Positions 25,401-38,000 of a stretch of 64,000 nt of DNA are shown here, piece by piece. The stretch comes from Arenicola marina (taxonomy: Eukaryota > Annelida > Polychaeta > Arenicolidae). Location: assembly GCA_964019135.1 (NCBI GenBank), contig OZ025260.1, positions 11,154,254 to 11,218,253 of the forward strand, given 5' to 3'. Within the stretch, counting starts at the first letter, position 1. Each line of letters starts with the position of its first letter. The notes beneath the pieces are model-generated. The model was not told the DNA's origin and searched no databases. It was given only the letters and a program-made list of their open reading frames with translations. Position numbers and translations under genes: made by a program.

Positions 25401-25843
25401 GTGGCAGAAGTTAATGCCAATCCGGAAGACATGGCTCGTGGTGGTTTGGCAACGGGGGGCGGTGTCAATGACAATGACAAGGAACACTGCCAGATGGCAC
25501 TTTACATGTCCCAATGATACAGAGTGCACCCACTGGCAGGTGACATAGAACTCATCCACAGGACAAAGGATTCATACCGATGCCAGTGTCGGTGGAATTG
25601 GTCTCATACAAAGGATAGATATTGTGTTCCGAAGACGTTCATATAAATCTGAGTTCTTAGGGTGACTTGTTTCAATATATTTAAATGCACCACAGTGCAA
25701 ATTGGTAGTTTATTCATTACTTTTTAATCAGATAGATATTTTCCATTCGTTGCTGGTTTATTCAGAAGCGTGACACATTCATTATATACGCAGCAAATAG
25801 AGCGTGTTATTAATAAATGCAACACGAAATGTCCGATTCGTCT

Positions 25844-28800
25844 TCACAACACGGCAAAGGCTACTATAAGTACCACCGACAATGCTAAGTCATTATTCGC
25901 AATGGCTGCCTTAGATTCGATATATTCCGTGACAGCAGAACCGTTGTAGGCCGTCGTCGTGCGCCAACTCTCCCAGGCTACCACCACCCGTGGAGGTGTG
26001 GTGCTCGGCCTGTGGTAGACAGGCTGGTCCCCATCGTCAGCGGCTGTGCTGTACCGCAGAGGGACTTGCCATACGTCTATGGCCTGCATGACGTCACCAG
26101 GCGTCGTACGCGGTGAAGGCATTGGAGGTCTGTGATAGGTCGGCAGGGGCGGTCGCTGGCCAATAGCGACGTCCGCGCAACCATAGAACTGTTCCTGGTT
26201 ACCGCAGCCTACGCATGCGCGGCCGTCTGCTTCCACTCCCCAACTGTTTCCTGGAGCATGGAAATACATTTACAAAAAAACAAGACAAGAACGTCTATGG
26301 AGACCCATGTACTGACAGTAAATCCCTGACAGGGAACCAAAAAAAGCCCATGTCATTTACAGATTGGTTGGCCATATCTGAAGTATGATTGTCGGTCCTT
26401 GCGGCGGTATCCAGAGCATTAACAGACAGTTGCACTTCAGCGATCATGATGGCGAGTTCCACATTTCCAAACCGTAAGCGTACGGCACACCCGGATCAGA
26501 AACAAACGCGTTGGATATATTGCAGGTGGGTCCATGTTATATATCCATCAATGGGTACCTGCTCAGCTGGCAATGTTACCCAGCAATGTTATGCTGTCGC
26601 CTTTTATGACACCGTTTCAAGCTTGAATAGTTGAGCGCATTATGACGGCAGATCTGCCCCGGCCCAGACCCACTCCTGCACAAAATATTATTGATTCATC
26701 GTTAGCGATGCTGTTTACGGCCATCGCAATGCACGAAACTGAACTTTTCTATATAACGTTGTAGGCATTTTAACAATAATGTTTTAAGGTGGTCGCCTGC
26801 ACGGTACGTACATATACATGTCGATTCAGTACGGCCATTGCATGCCCCTCAGTGTTGTTCTAGTTACTCATGGGCGTTGTGCTATGGACCATAGCCCCAA
26901 GTCGTAGCAATGCTAACAACTTCTTCTTCCTTTGCAGTTTCGCCTGTGTGTCTCGCTCTATTGTGTTGACAGTGGTAGGGGTGCTGGCAGTGGTGGTGGT
27001 GACAGTGGTAGTGGTGCTGGCAGTGGTGGTGGTGGTGGCAGTGGTAGTAGGGCTGGCAGTGGTGGTGGTAACAATGTCAGTAGTACTGGATATAGGATAG
27101 GGTGAAAAATCCCGAAAGTTCGCCCACTCTCTTCTGGAGTGACTTGCGGTGTCCGGGGTTTCCTTAGAGGGATTAGGACTGCCTAATTCTCGTCGAGGTT
27201 CGGTAGCCTCTCGCCGTGATAATCCGTCTATATTGTTGCCTAGAAATTCCATTGGAGCAGACAGCTTTGATGGCTCATCATGGGAAATACGGCGATTGGC
27301 ATTTCCGCCTGCCTGTGCAAGTGGCTGCTGGTCGGGGACGTTGCCTATATTTGATGAATCCTTCTGTTCGTGAGCCATCGCTTCGTTACGCACATCGCGT
27401 TCATAATCCTGAAACCTTAGCCAATCTAGAGTCTGCGACGGAGCCATCAGGGTATCCGGGACCGACTGGTCGCCGCCGGCTCTCTGGCTATTTCCCCATA
27501 GATCCAGATCATTCACCTCTGCAAGCTGATCCAGATTTCCATAATCGGTGTATGCGAAGTCGTCCTCCGGATTTGTATTCCATATGAAACTGTAAAGCTC
27601 CGTGAAAAACACGTCCAGAATATCTTTGACAGAAAACGGTGTTGATGGACCTAGTTCTGGCGGTGCTGCCAGAGCAGACGAAAGGACGTCATCGACAGTA
27701 GCTTCGACCCTCATGGGTGATATAGCGAGCCCATCACTCCGCGTGTTAACTGACACCTTATGCCTTACTCCTACGTTGTTATTTCGCAAATTGCGGTTCG
27801 TTGTCAAGATGCTTGTTTTCTTTTGACGCACAGTTGCTCCTGCCTCTGGTAACGAGTTTTGGTTACGGACCCCTACACTTGCTCCGACAAGTTTGAGTTC
27901 CGTCCTTGACGCGGGTGGATTGTCATCCTGCTTTATTCTCCATTCCTCTCCGTCCCTGGATAATGCTGGCGCGCCCAGTGTATTAGGCAGTATATTACGA
28001 TCTGAGCCACTGGTATATGTGCTAACACGTGGGGTGGTAAATCCTTCAACACTTGCGTCAATTGTGACACCTTTTACGATGTGTTTATTGACGTCATTAA
28101 TGAAACCCCTTCCGATGACCTTTGAGTGGTCATCACCACGGCTGCTTCCATTTTTGTTGTTTGTGACGCCATCACGGAGGTTTGTCCCTACGTTACCTTG
28201 GACGGCATTAAGGTTCTTCTTTTCGGCAGCATTTTCGATGCTTTTATTGCGATGATTGCCGTCAACAGAATCGTGGCTCTTCCCGTCACCGTCCGAACCC
28301 CCGTCGGTACTGTTTATCACCGGGGCAGCCGTCGTCGTCAAGACGACATCACCGATTGTGACGTCAGCGCATGCGTAAAACTGCTCTTGCGATCCACAGC
28401 CGATACAGGACGTGCCATTTTCATCGGTGCCCCAGTTGTTGCCTGAAAGCATGTCAAAGTCGGTTCCATTGATATCGTTACTTGGTTGGAATGAACCACC
28501 GCACCTTCCTTTATGAACAGGCTCCCTTGAATTATTTAATACTGATGTCACTACGTCGGGGTTTCCATGACATTCCTTCCTCCGTGTTAACCTTGTCACG
28601 TATGCAGTAGATGATGTTATTTAACCAACATATCACTTGCTTCCGCCTTTCGCAACTGGTGGCGCCACCGGCCGTCATACATGAAGAATGACTTGGTACA
28701 CCAAGAGTGGAGGCCTCGGCGCCATAACCCGCTTTGTCCCACACACGCCGAGGTGCGAAGGTCCGCCCGTGTGGCGTTAATGACCCAACCTCGTTGTCAG

Positions 28801-30321
28801 ACACATCAAATAGTCGTTAAAACTGGTTCAAATATGCAGGCGTGCCTGGCATATGCGGGCAGTCCTATACACATTGGTGTCAATCAGGACAGTAATTAAG
28901 CAATGCTGTCATTATGTTTAAGGTGAATGGTTGTATCAGGATTTAGGTGCAAGTTATAGAAAACATGATAGTTATAGGGTTGCGGACATCTTCCCATGTA
29001 GAACATTTTGACCTTAATTAAATTTACGCGTCATAAAGGACACCTACCTGCATTGTACATCCATTGGATGACGCACTGACTGCACTCCAACCCCTTGGGC
29101 AGCTCCAACAAAATCTCGTGCTTCATTGGATAAGTGGGCGTGACGTAATAGCGCGTGCCGCTGCCGTCAGCCAATGGGAGCACGTGGCGATTGAGGCAAT
29201 CCCACGTAGCCGCTCTGTAGAAGTCGTTGTTGGGGCAGATCCGGAACTCAAACCAGCCCCGGTGGGGAGCCGTGATCTCCACCACCACCAGGATCACGCT
29301 GGAGACGGAATACTGCCTGGTGATGATCCCGTTGGCGTACTTGCCCCCCGCCTCGTGTTCCCGGGGCCCCTGCCAGGGGTCACCGCAAACACCGCACTTC
29401 CCGCCGTGGATCTGCCACTGGTTCTAAGCGCCAGCAGGAAAGCATTAATGACTGATAGCGGTGCCAAAACTGCATGGCAGTAAATCAATTATGTTATACA
29501 AATCTGTACAATTATTTCTTTTCGTAATTTGTTAGAGGAATATCGATGGATAATTATTTGGTACAGTGTTTTCAATCGAGAATTGATATTTATCGAGAAG
29601 ATAATTAGGTGTGTACCATTATGGCGAGAATAATCCATTGTAATATCACTAAGAGACAAAACATACAGTATGTTTGCGGCATTAGCCATTTACGGATTCA
29701 ATAATAAGCAAATGAAAGATTGCCTTTTATTTACGATTCCTTTCTTTGTCTTCAATGTCTTAGGGTTTATAACAATATAACGCGTGTTATGTCTGTCTGA
29801 TGCAATGAGTATGGAAAGGAAAAATATCGATTGGTTCTTAAATGTTGTTTAATTTATTGTTACTCTGTCACAATTACGATGTATGTTCATCCTGGCACAG
29901 CACAATGTAAGTATATAAAATTGTATTTAGCGTCGACGTTAAACTTTAACAGGAGACCCAGGAAAAGAAAATGGTATTGGTTTGTCGTATGTATATAAAT
30001 TAATCTTGACAAAACCTGGATTACAAACTTATCGCACTCACATATATTTACCACTTCGAAAACTGAATATGTGGTCGATCAATGACCCAGCAATCTTAAT
30101 ACAAGCATACGTTTAATACGAGACTCCTGGACATTGCCTGATATTTAAATCAGTTTTACCGTGAATCCGCCACAGAACAGCTGGTTATCCAGGTAGTTAT
30201 GGGGCGTGTCGTATCCGGACCTCCACATGCTGGCGCGGGACGGAGGCTCCAGAAGTCGGCCATGACCTTCTGTATCCAGGATGTGACTCAAATCAATGAT
30301 AATCCACAGCAATAGCCACAT
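25844..30321 (-). CDS. AA15 lytic polysaccharide monooxygenase, short isoform with GPI-type tail
   Basis: Exons (minus strand): 30321-30160, 29417-29048, 26250-25844. They total 939 bp, giving 312 aa. A 19-residue signal peptide (MWLLLWIIIDLSHILDTEG) is followed directly by His20 (HGRLLEPPSR), the N-terminal copper ligand of the histidine brace. The second brace histidine is His106 in TAPHRGWFEF. CGGF, GGKCGVCGD, HEAGGKYANGIITRQYS and the SQCVIQWMY strand follow the AA15 order. The last exon supplies GNSWG, GCGNQEQF with axial Phe199, and CADV, then a Pro/Thr-rich spacer and a hydrophobic C-terminus (NNDLALSVVLIVAFAVL), typical of a GPI-attachment signal. AA15 enzymes oxidatively cleave chitin or cellulose. 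AATAAA (minus) at 25757-25762. This isoform is inferred from phase and splice sites only. Confidence 0.8.
26860..30321 (-). CDS. AA15 lytic polysaccharide monooxygenase, long isoform with mucin-like tail
   Basis: Same first two exons as the short form, joined to the nearer last exon 28442-26860 (1583 bp). They total 2115 bp, giving 704 aa. The acceptor TGCTTTCAG|G keeps the phase (G|GC completes Gly178). This exon repeats the core end: GNNWGTDENGTSCIGCGSQ, axial Phe199, CADVTIG. It then adds about 490 residues rich in Ser, Thr, Asn, Asp and Gly with many N-glycosylation sequons, a Thr/Ala/Ser repeat near the end (codons in 26985-27085), and a basic segment (LQRKKKLLALLRL). No membrane anchor is visible, so it is predicted to be secreted. 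The tail resembles disordered linkers seen after LPMO domains; no carbohydrate-binding module was recognised. Confidence 0.85.
28443..29047 (-). other. Intron 2 of the LPMO gene
   Basis: About 0.6 kb between exon 2 and the long last exon. The reading frame of the last exon stays open upstream to 28599, but those residues are intron read-through: the conserved GNNWG start and the acceptor are at 28442. Nothing else was seen. Confidence 0.6.
29418..30159 (-). other. Intron 1 of the LPMO gene
   Basis: AT-rich intron of about 0.74 kb without coding signal or recognisable repeat. Confidence 0.6.
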
Positions 30322-30770
30322 GGTTGGCAGCAGAGTGTTATGTCTGGTGATTATTATAGCTCACTGCAGTTCGCCATGTTGGTTGCCGAATACCAAGCTA
30401 AGTTCTTGTTTTTGGGTTGAACAACTCAACACTACGCTGCATGAGTTCTTAATTCAGTACCGAACACGTGGTGACGCGAAAGGACATTGTGTCACGAGTA
30501 GCATAAAGTCATATCCAGTCAACAAGACAAGGCGATTTGATGGAAGTCCTCATGCGCCATATTGTTAGAACAGTAAGTGTCGGAGCTTACAGTCACCGTC
30601 TCCAATCACCGCACCACGTGTCATTGTATGCCGCTCATGCACAACAGTCCAGCAACTGAAATGTTTACGACAATTTCATTGCCCGTCGTTTTATTTCAAC
30701 GCCACCACCCGGGTAATTCTAAATTTGGCAGTGATCGTTTTTGCCTTTGGCTATGGTCATATATTGCCAG

Positions 30771-30886
30771 GAGAGGGAGCCTCCTATGGCCCGTAACAAT
30801 GTGTCGGTGGCCTCGAGATACTGTACAGTGTCTCGGTATAGTGAGGCCAACCCGCTGACGCCCCAGGGCACGGTGCTGCCATACAG
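30771..30886 (+). other. Candidate orphan exon, plus strand
   Basis: An acceptor-like tract ending ATTGCCAG is followed by an open stretch reading ERE..., MARNNVSVASRYCTVSRY and ...ANPLTPQGTVLPYR up to a GTAACA donor. The composition looks protein-like, but no partner exon was found and the product is unknown. It may be chance. Confidence 0.2.
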
Positions 30887-31623
30887 GTAACATTTTATGA
30901 CCTGGCTGTATAATAACTATGGGTCAGTCCTTGTTACAATCTATCGACTCGTGCTTCGCGGAGTCGAATACTGAGTTGCATGTGAGCTGCATCACAGGTC
31001 GCTCGGCCTGGACTTCTGAACTCCCTAATTGAAGTGTTATGGGCATATAGCAATGACATAGGCAACTATTCACTTGTGTTAGACCACGGTAACGATCTGA
31101 ATCTGGGTCATGAGCCTCAAATACGACACAGAAATTGACAACATATTTTACAGTAGACTTTTCTGGCCCTGGCCGGTCAAAATATAACTGGAACTAACAG
31201 GGTATGGGCTGCGCTTCGGGGTCTAAGCCTAGAGAACCGACTGTATTCTTGGGATCGGGATTTAGACATATTCATTGACATATTTGTGGTGTGTACCATA
31301 TTTGGGTTACAACCAGAATCAGAATCAGAGCCGTTCTACTTCGTCAAGCATTCATAACATAACAAACAATATCCGGATAAGGAAGAGATCCAATTTGACC
31401 AGAAATGGCAGCGTATTATTAATACTGCATTAGACAAATAGCGACAAAAACTTGATTAAATTTAAATATCTGGTTAAGCGGGTGTGCCATCTAGTGGGGT
31501 GACGCCGATGCGGCGACAAGAGACTTATGAAAATAATACCAGGGGGAAAATGGTACGATAATCCTTTAGTTTATGATCATAGCTCTCTGGAATGATGTCC
31601 GATATGAATACATGAAGGCCATG

Positions 31624-31971
31624 TTAGTTAACCGATAAATAATTAAAACCGAGGGTCATGTCAGTAACCTTATAGATTCCTGGTATAGGTACAGTCCACT
31701 TGACGGTGCCCGCATACCTGGGGGAAATATTTGGCCTGGGCCGATTCCATCTTATAGGTCCCGATCGACAGAATAATCGCGGCACCATTCGGACAAAGTT
31801 GGACCCCGCCGTGCTGTGCAGCGGCTGACAGGGACACGATGAATAAGTAATCACGCCCAGTAATGCGGGGTGATCAAGGCGGGCGTGGCCGTGAAAACCA
31901 CGTTGAAACAGCCATATCACCACGCAAAGGACGTATCCCAGGCTTGACGAACACCTGTCACAGCGATTCAT
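31624..31971 (-). CDS. Candidate secreted protein or exon with an N-terminal His after a signal peptide
   Basis: An ATG-started 115-codon frame begins with a basic and hydrophobic leader (GYVLCVVIWLFQRGF) followed by HGHARLDHPALLG, then Cys-containing segments (YSSCPCQP, RLFCRSGP) and a beta-strand-like GTVKWTVPIPGIYKV. A His-x-Arg-Leu start after a leader recalls copper monooxygenases, but the rest of the AA15 core (CGGF, GGKCGVCGD) is not here. It may be an exon of a related or unrelated secreted protein. It lies 1.3 kb upstream of the LPMO gene on the same strand and is divergent from channel gene 3. Low confidence that it is expressed. Confidence 0.3.
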   Translation of the reverse strand: MNRCDRCSSSLGYVLCVVIWLFQRGFHGHARLDHPALLGVITYSSCPCQPLHSTAGSNFVRMVPRLFCRSGPIRWNRPRPNISPRYAGTVKWTVPIPGIYKVTDMTLGFNYLSVN

Positions 31972-32036
31972 CCTGCAAGGATTCCGAGCAGATTAGACCG
32001 GGTTATTTCTCTAACCAATTAGCTGAGGCGATATAG

Positions 32037-35000
32037 ATGCAGGCGTGTGAAGGCCTGACGCCGGGAAGAATGCACCCACAGAGTCCGGAACCCGGACCGG
32101 ACGGAGACGTCGCGGATCCGAGCGACTCCAGCGCGACAGATCGCACACCAGACACACGATTCGCTTTCGCGGAGGAAGTTCGTGGTTTCCTGGGTGATGT
32201 GTCCGTGGTTGGCGCCAGATACGTCGCGCTCAATGACGCCCCGCGGATCCGGAAAGTCGTCTGGATCACGCTTATTTTGTTCGGAATCGGCTTCCTGGCA
32301 TTCCAGATATTTGATCGGGTCAAATATTTTAGCAGTAACCCAATCATGGTAGACGTCCGGCTCTTCCACAACAGGACGCTGAGATTCCCAACCGTCACGA
32401 TTTGCAACGAGAACCGCTTGTCCAAGCGAAGAGTGGCGGTCATGGGTGAGTAAGAGTGTCCCTCCTGGGTGAGAAAGAGTGACCCTCCTGAGTGAGTAAG
32501 AGTGACCCTCCTGGGTGAGAAAGAGTGACCCTCCTGGGTGAGTAAGAGTGACCCTCTTGGGTGATTAAGAGTTACCCACCTGGATAAGTAAGAGTGACCC
32601 TCCTGGGTGATCAAGGGTGACCCCCCTAGGTGAGTAAGAATGACTTGCAGGGGTGAGTAAGAGTGACCCTCCTGGGTGAGTAAGAGTGGCCCTCCAGGGG
32701 GGCAAGAGTGACCCTCCTGAGTGAGTAGGAGTGACACTCCTGGGTGAGTAAGACTGGCCCTCTCGGGTGAGTAATAGTGACCCTCTAGGGTTAGTAAGAG
32801 TGACCTTCCTGTGAAGTAAGCGTGACCCTCCTGGGTGAGTGAGAGTGACCCTCCTAGGTGAGTAAGACTGACCCTCTTGGATAAGTAAGAGTGACCCTCC
32901 TTTGTGAGTAAGAGTGACCTTCCTGGGTGAGTAAGAGTGACCCTCCTATGTGAGTGAGAGTGACTCTCCTGGGTGAGTAAGAGTGACCCTTTTGGGTTAG
33001 TAAGAGTGACCCTCCTTTGTGAGTAAGAGTTAGTCTCTTGGGTGAGTAAGAGTGGCAATCCAGAGGAGCAAGAGTGACTCTCATGGGTGAGTAGGAATGA
33101 CCCTCCTGGGTGAGTAAGACTGGCCCTCTCGGGTGAGTAATAGTGACCCTCTTGGGTGAGTAAGAGTGACCCTCCTGGGAAGTAAGCGTGACCCTCCTGA
33201 GTGAGTGAGAGTGACCCTCCTGGGTCAGTAAGAGTGACCCTCTTGGATGAGTAAGAGTGACCCTCCTTTGTGAGTAAGAGTGACCCTCCTGGGAGAGTAA
33301 AAGTGACCCTCCTGGGTGAGTGAGAGTGACCCTCCTGGATGAGTAAGGGTGACCCTCTTGGGTGAGTAAGAATGACCCTCCTTTGTGAGTAAGAGTGACC
33401 CTCCTTTGTGAGTAAGAGTGACCCTCCTGCGAAGTAAGCGTGACCCTCCTGGGAGAGTAAGAGTGACCTATAAGGGGAGCAAGAGTAACCCTCGTGGGTG
33501 AGTAGGAGTGACCCTCCTGGGAAGTAAACGTGATACAACTGGGGGAGTGAGAGTGGTTCTCTTGGGTGAGTAAGAGTGACCCTCCTTTGTGAGTAAGAGT
33601 GACCCTCCTGCCAAGTAAGAGTGACCCTCCTGGGTGAGTAAGAGTGACCCTCCAGGGGAGCAAGAGTGACCCTCGTGGCTGAGTAGGAATGACCCTCCTG
33701 ATGAGTAAGACTGGCCCTTTCAGGTGAGTAATAGTGACCCTCCTGGGAAGTAAGCGTGACCCTCATGGCGGGGGGGTGAGAGTGGCCCTCTTGGGTGAGT
33801 AAGAGTGACCCTCCTTTGTGAGTAAGAGTGACTCTCCCGGGTGAGTAAGTGTGGCCCTCCTGGGTGAGTAAATATTACCCTCTTGGGTGAGTAAGAGTTG
33901 CCCTCTGGGTGAGTAAGGGTGACCCTCCTAGGTGAGTAAGAGTGGCTCTCCTGGGTGTGTAAGAGAGACCCCCGTGGGTGAGTAAGAGTGACTCTACTGT
34001 GTAAGTAAGATAGACCCCCTGGGTGAGTAAGAGTGACCCTCCTGGGTAGAGTAAGAGTGACCCTCCTAGGTGAGAAAGAGTGACCCTCCTTTGTGAGTAA
34101 GAGTTACTCTCTTGGGTGTGTAAGAGTGACAATCCAGAGGAGCAAGAGTGACTCTCATGGGTGAGTAGGAGTGACCCTCCTGGGTGAGTAAGACTGGCCC
34201 TCCTTTGTGAGTAAGAGTGACTCTCCCGGGTGAGTAAGTGTGGCCCTCCTGGGTGAGTAAGTATTACCCTCTTGTGTGAGTAAGAGTTGCCCTTTGGGTG
34301 AGTAAGAGTGGCTCTCCTGGGTGTGTAAGAGAGACCCTCGTGGGTGAGTAAGAGTGACTCTACTGGGTGAGTAAGATAGACCCCCTAGGTGAGTAAGAGT
34401 GACCCTCCTAGGTGAGTAAGAGTGACCCCCCTGGGAAGTAAGCGTGACCCTCCTGGGTGAGTGAGAGTGACTTGCCTGGGTGAGTAAGAGTGACCTCCTG
34501 GGAAGTAAGCGTGACCCTCCTCGGTGAGTGTGGCCCTCTTGGGTGAGTAAGAATTTCCCTCTGGGTGTTTAGGCACGGCCCTCCTGGGCGAGTAAGGATA
34601 GCCCTCCTGGGTGAGTAAGAGTGGCCCTCCTGGGTAAGTAGGAGTGACTCTACTGGGTGAGTAAGGTAGACCCCCTGGCTGAGTAAGACTCTTGTGGGTG
34701 AATAAGAGTGACTCTACTGGGTGAGTGAGAGGGACCCTTGTGGGTGAATAAGAGTTACCCTCCTGGGTGAGTAAGAGTGACCCTCCTGGGTGAGTAAGAG
34801 TGGCCCTCTTGTGTGAGTAAGAGTGACGCTCTTGGGTGAGTAAGAGTGGCTCTCCTTGGTTAGTAAGAGAGACCCTCCTAGGTGAGTAAGAGTGACCCTT
34901 CTGGGTGAGTAAGAGTGACCCTTGCGGGTGAACAAGAGTGACCCTCCTGGTGAGTAAGAGCGACCCTCCTGGGTGAGTAAGAGTGGCCCTCTTGTGTGAG

Positions 35001-38000
35001 TAAGAGTGACGCTCTTGGGTGAGTAAGAGTGGCTCTCCTTGGTTAGAAAGAGAGACCCTCCTAGGTGAGTAAGAGTGACCCTCCTGGGTGAGTAAGAGTG
35101 GCCGTCTTGTGTGAGTAAGAGTGACCCTCTTTGGTGATTAAGAGTTACCCACCTGGATAAGTAAGAGTGACCCTCCTGGGTGATCAAGGGTGACCCTCCT
35201 GGGCGAGTAAGAGTGACCCTACTGGCTGAGTAAGATTGACCCCCCCCCCCCCTTGGATGAGTAAGATTACCCGCCCCCCCCTGGGTGAGTAAGAGTGACC
35301 CTCCTAGATGAGTAAGAGCGGCCCTCGTGGGTGAGTAAGAGTGGCCCTCCTGGGGGAGTAAGTGTGGCCTTGCCGGGGGAGTACGAATGACTCTCCTGGG
35401 CAGAGTAAGGGTGACCCTCTTGGGTGAGTAAGAGTAAACCTTCTAGGTGAGTAAGAATTACCCTCCTGGGTGAGTAAGAGTGACCCTGCTGGGTGAGTAA
35501 GTGTAACCCTCCTAGGTGAGTAAGAGTGACCCTCCTAGGTGAGTAAGAGTGACCCTCCTGGGTGAGTAAGGGTGACCCTCCTAGGCGAGTAAGAGTGACT
35601 CTCCTGGGTGAGTAAGAGTGACTCTCCTGGGTAGAGTGAAGGCGACCCTCCTGGCTGAGTAAGAGTGAGCCTCCTGAGTGAGTAAGAGTGACCCTCCTGG
35701 GTGAGTAAGGGTGACCCTCCTAGGTGAGTAAGAGTGACCCTCCTGGGTGAGTAAGAGTGACCCTCCTGGGTGAGCAAGGCTGACCCTCCTAGGTGAGTAA
35801 GAGTGACTCTCCTGAGTGAGTAAGAGTGACCCTCCTGGGTGAGTAAGAGTGACCCTCCTGGAAAGAGTAAGATTGACCCTCCTGGGTAGAGTAAAGGTGA
35901 CCCTCGTGGGTGAGTAAGAGTGACCCTCCTGGGTAGGGTAAGAGTGGCCCTCCTAGGTAAGTAAGAGTGACCCTCCTGGGTGAGTAAGGGTGGCCCTCTT
36001 GGGTGAGTAAGGGTGACCCTCTTGGGTGCGAAAGAGTGAGTGGGGGGGGGGGGTGTTAATGCCTAATGTTTGATTACGCGGGCAATAGTTCCTTTGCCAT
36101 AGTTCGCGCCACTGCGCGGGGAAAAGGGGATAGAACATTCGAGAGAGAGAGAGAGAGAGAGGAACGGTCAGTTAGCGAGTGAGCAGCCATTGCAAGAGGA
36201 CGAGTTTTTAGAAAGAGTTTTGTTTCAATTGGATACACCGGGGCTGGCAGACAGTTAACTAACCGCTGCCAGTTAAGTTGCACACCGTGTGATAGAGTTG
36301 TGAATTGCTAAGTTCTTATAAGTTTAATTATGTTATAAATTGGGTATATTAAGTAAACCATCGAAACTTTATCGCTGAGTTCGCCTCCATTGGCATTGCC
36401 TTGCGCCACCACCGTGTTAAAAAAAGACCGTGTCGAACGAACACTCGTTTTAGGGTTGTTATTAGCCTGATTAGGCCTATTAGGTTAAATTAAATCAACA
36501 CAACGAGAAGTAATACTATAGTAATAATGAAGTAAAATAAGATCATGTCAGGAAAATATCACAGAAGGACTAAATGCCAAAATGGAAAGATATTACACCA
36601 ATGCTCATACGGAAATTCCACTATACAATTATTATATTAGTCAGTGGCAATAGATAAAATATTGATTAAAACCATAAACTGTTTTTGCCCTTTGTAGGTG
36701 ACGACGTGGTGGACTACATCGTCTCCTTGAATCCCGCCATCAAGTTTGCTGATCAACAACCCGTAAATGTCAACCATGGCATGTTCAACTTCTCTGCAAT
36801 CAACTGGGCGCAGTTTTATGCCGTCAATGCTCAGCCCAAGGAGGAAGCTTTGGTAGTGGTAAGTATGGTGTAGGTGTGGTGTATATAATGTGGTATGTAT
36901 GATATGTTAGATGTGTGATGTGATGTGTGTGATGTTGTATGCATGATGTGGTAATATGACGTGGTATGTATGATATGGTATTATTCTGTGGCATGTATGA
37001 TATGGTATTATTCTGTGGCATGTATGATATGGTATTATTCTGTGGCATGTATGATATGGTATTATTCTGTGGCATGTATGATATGGTATTATTCTGTGGC
37101 ATGTATGATATGGTATTATTCTGTGGCATGTATGATATGGTATTATTCTGTGGCATGTATGATATGGTATTATTCTGTGGCATGTATGATATGGTATTAT
37201 TCTGTGGCATGTATGATATGGTATTATTCTGTGGCATGTATGATATGGTATTATTCTGTGGCATGTATGATATGGTATTATTCTGTGGCATGTATGATAT
37301 TGTATTATTCTGTGGCATGTATGATATAGTATTATTCTGTGGCATGTATGATATGGTATTATTCTGTGGCATGTATGATATGGTATTATTCTGTGGCATG
37401 TATGATATGGTATTATTCTGTGGCATGTATGATATGGTATTATTCTGTGGCATGTATGATATGGTATTATTCTGTGGCATGTATGATATGGTATTATTCT
37501 GTGGCATGTATGATATGGTATTATTCTGTGGCATGTATGATATGGTATTATTCTGTGGCATGTATGATATGGTATTATTCTGTGGCATGTATGATATGGT
37601 ATTATTCTGTGGCATGTATGATATGGTATTATTCTGTGGCATGTATGATATTGTATTATTCTGTGGCATGTATGATATAGTATTATTCTGTGGCATGTAT
37701 GATATGGTATTATTCTGTGGCATGTATGATATGGTATTATTCTGTGGCATGTATGATATGGTATTATCCTGTGGCATGTATGATATAGTATTATTCTGTG
37801 GCATGTATGATATAGTATTATTCTGTGGCATGTATATGATAACACAGCGCGGATATATCCCTGCATACTTCCCTGATTACCACGGTGATTGCTGATTCAA
37901 AATCGCCGCGCTCACTGAGCTTACCTTGGCTGTGTTTTGACCAGGTGTCATGGGATGGCCGAGATATATACGCCAGCGCGTTACACAATGTGGAGACCAA

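Larger units (their letters stand above)
30322..32036. other. Intergenic region between the LPMO and channel gene 3
   Basis: Divergent promoter space: LPMO transcription leaves leftward from 30321 and channel gene 3 rightward from 32037. Apart from two weak coding candidates (30771-30886 plus, 31624-31971 minus) nothing was recognised. Confidence 0.5.

Noticed and set aside
28443-28599. Upstream extension of the long LPMO last exon to a Met at 28599
   Set aside because: The conserved GNNWG start and a phase-correct acceptor are at 28442; the extra residues lack family similarity and are intron.
32003-35777. Long minus-strand frames (up to 587 codons) over the gene 3 intron
   Set aside because: They are read from the 23-bp array, whose reverse strand lacks stops. 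The product is a monotonous Leu/Thr/Ser/His repeat with no start context and no independent evidence.
36824-37895. Frames of 300 or more codons on both strands
   Set aside because: A 27-bp stop-free unit opens several frames at once. The region is intron 2 of gene 3.
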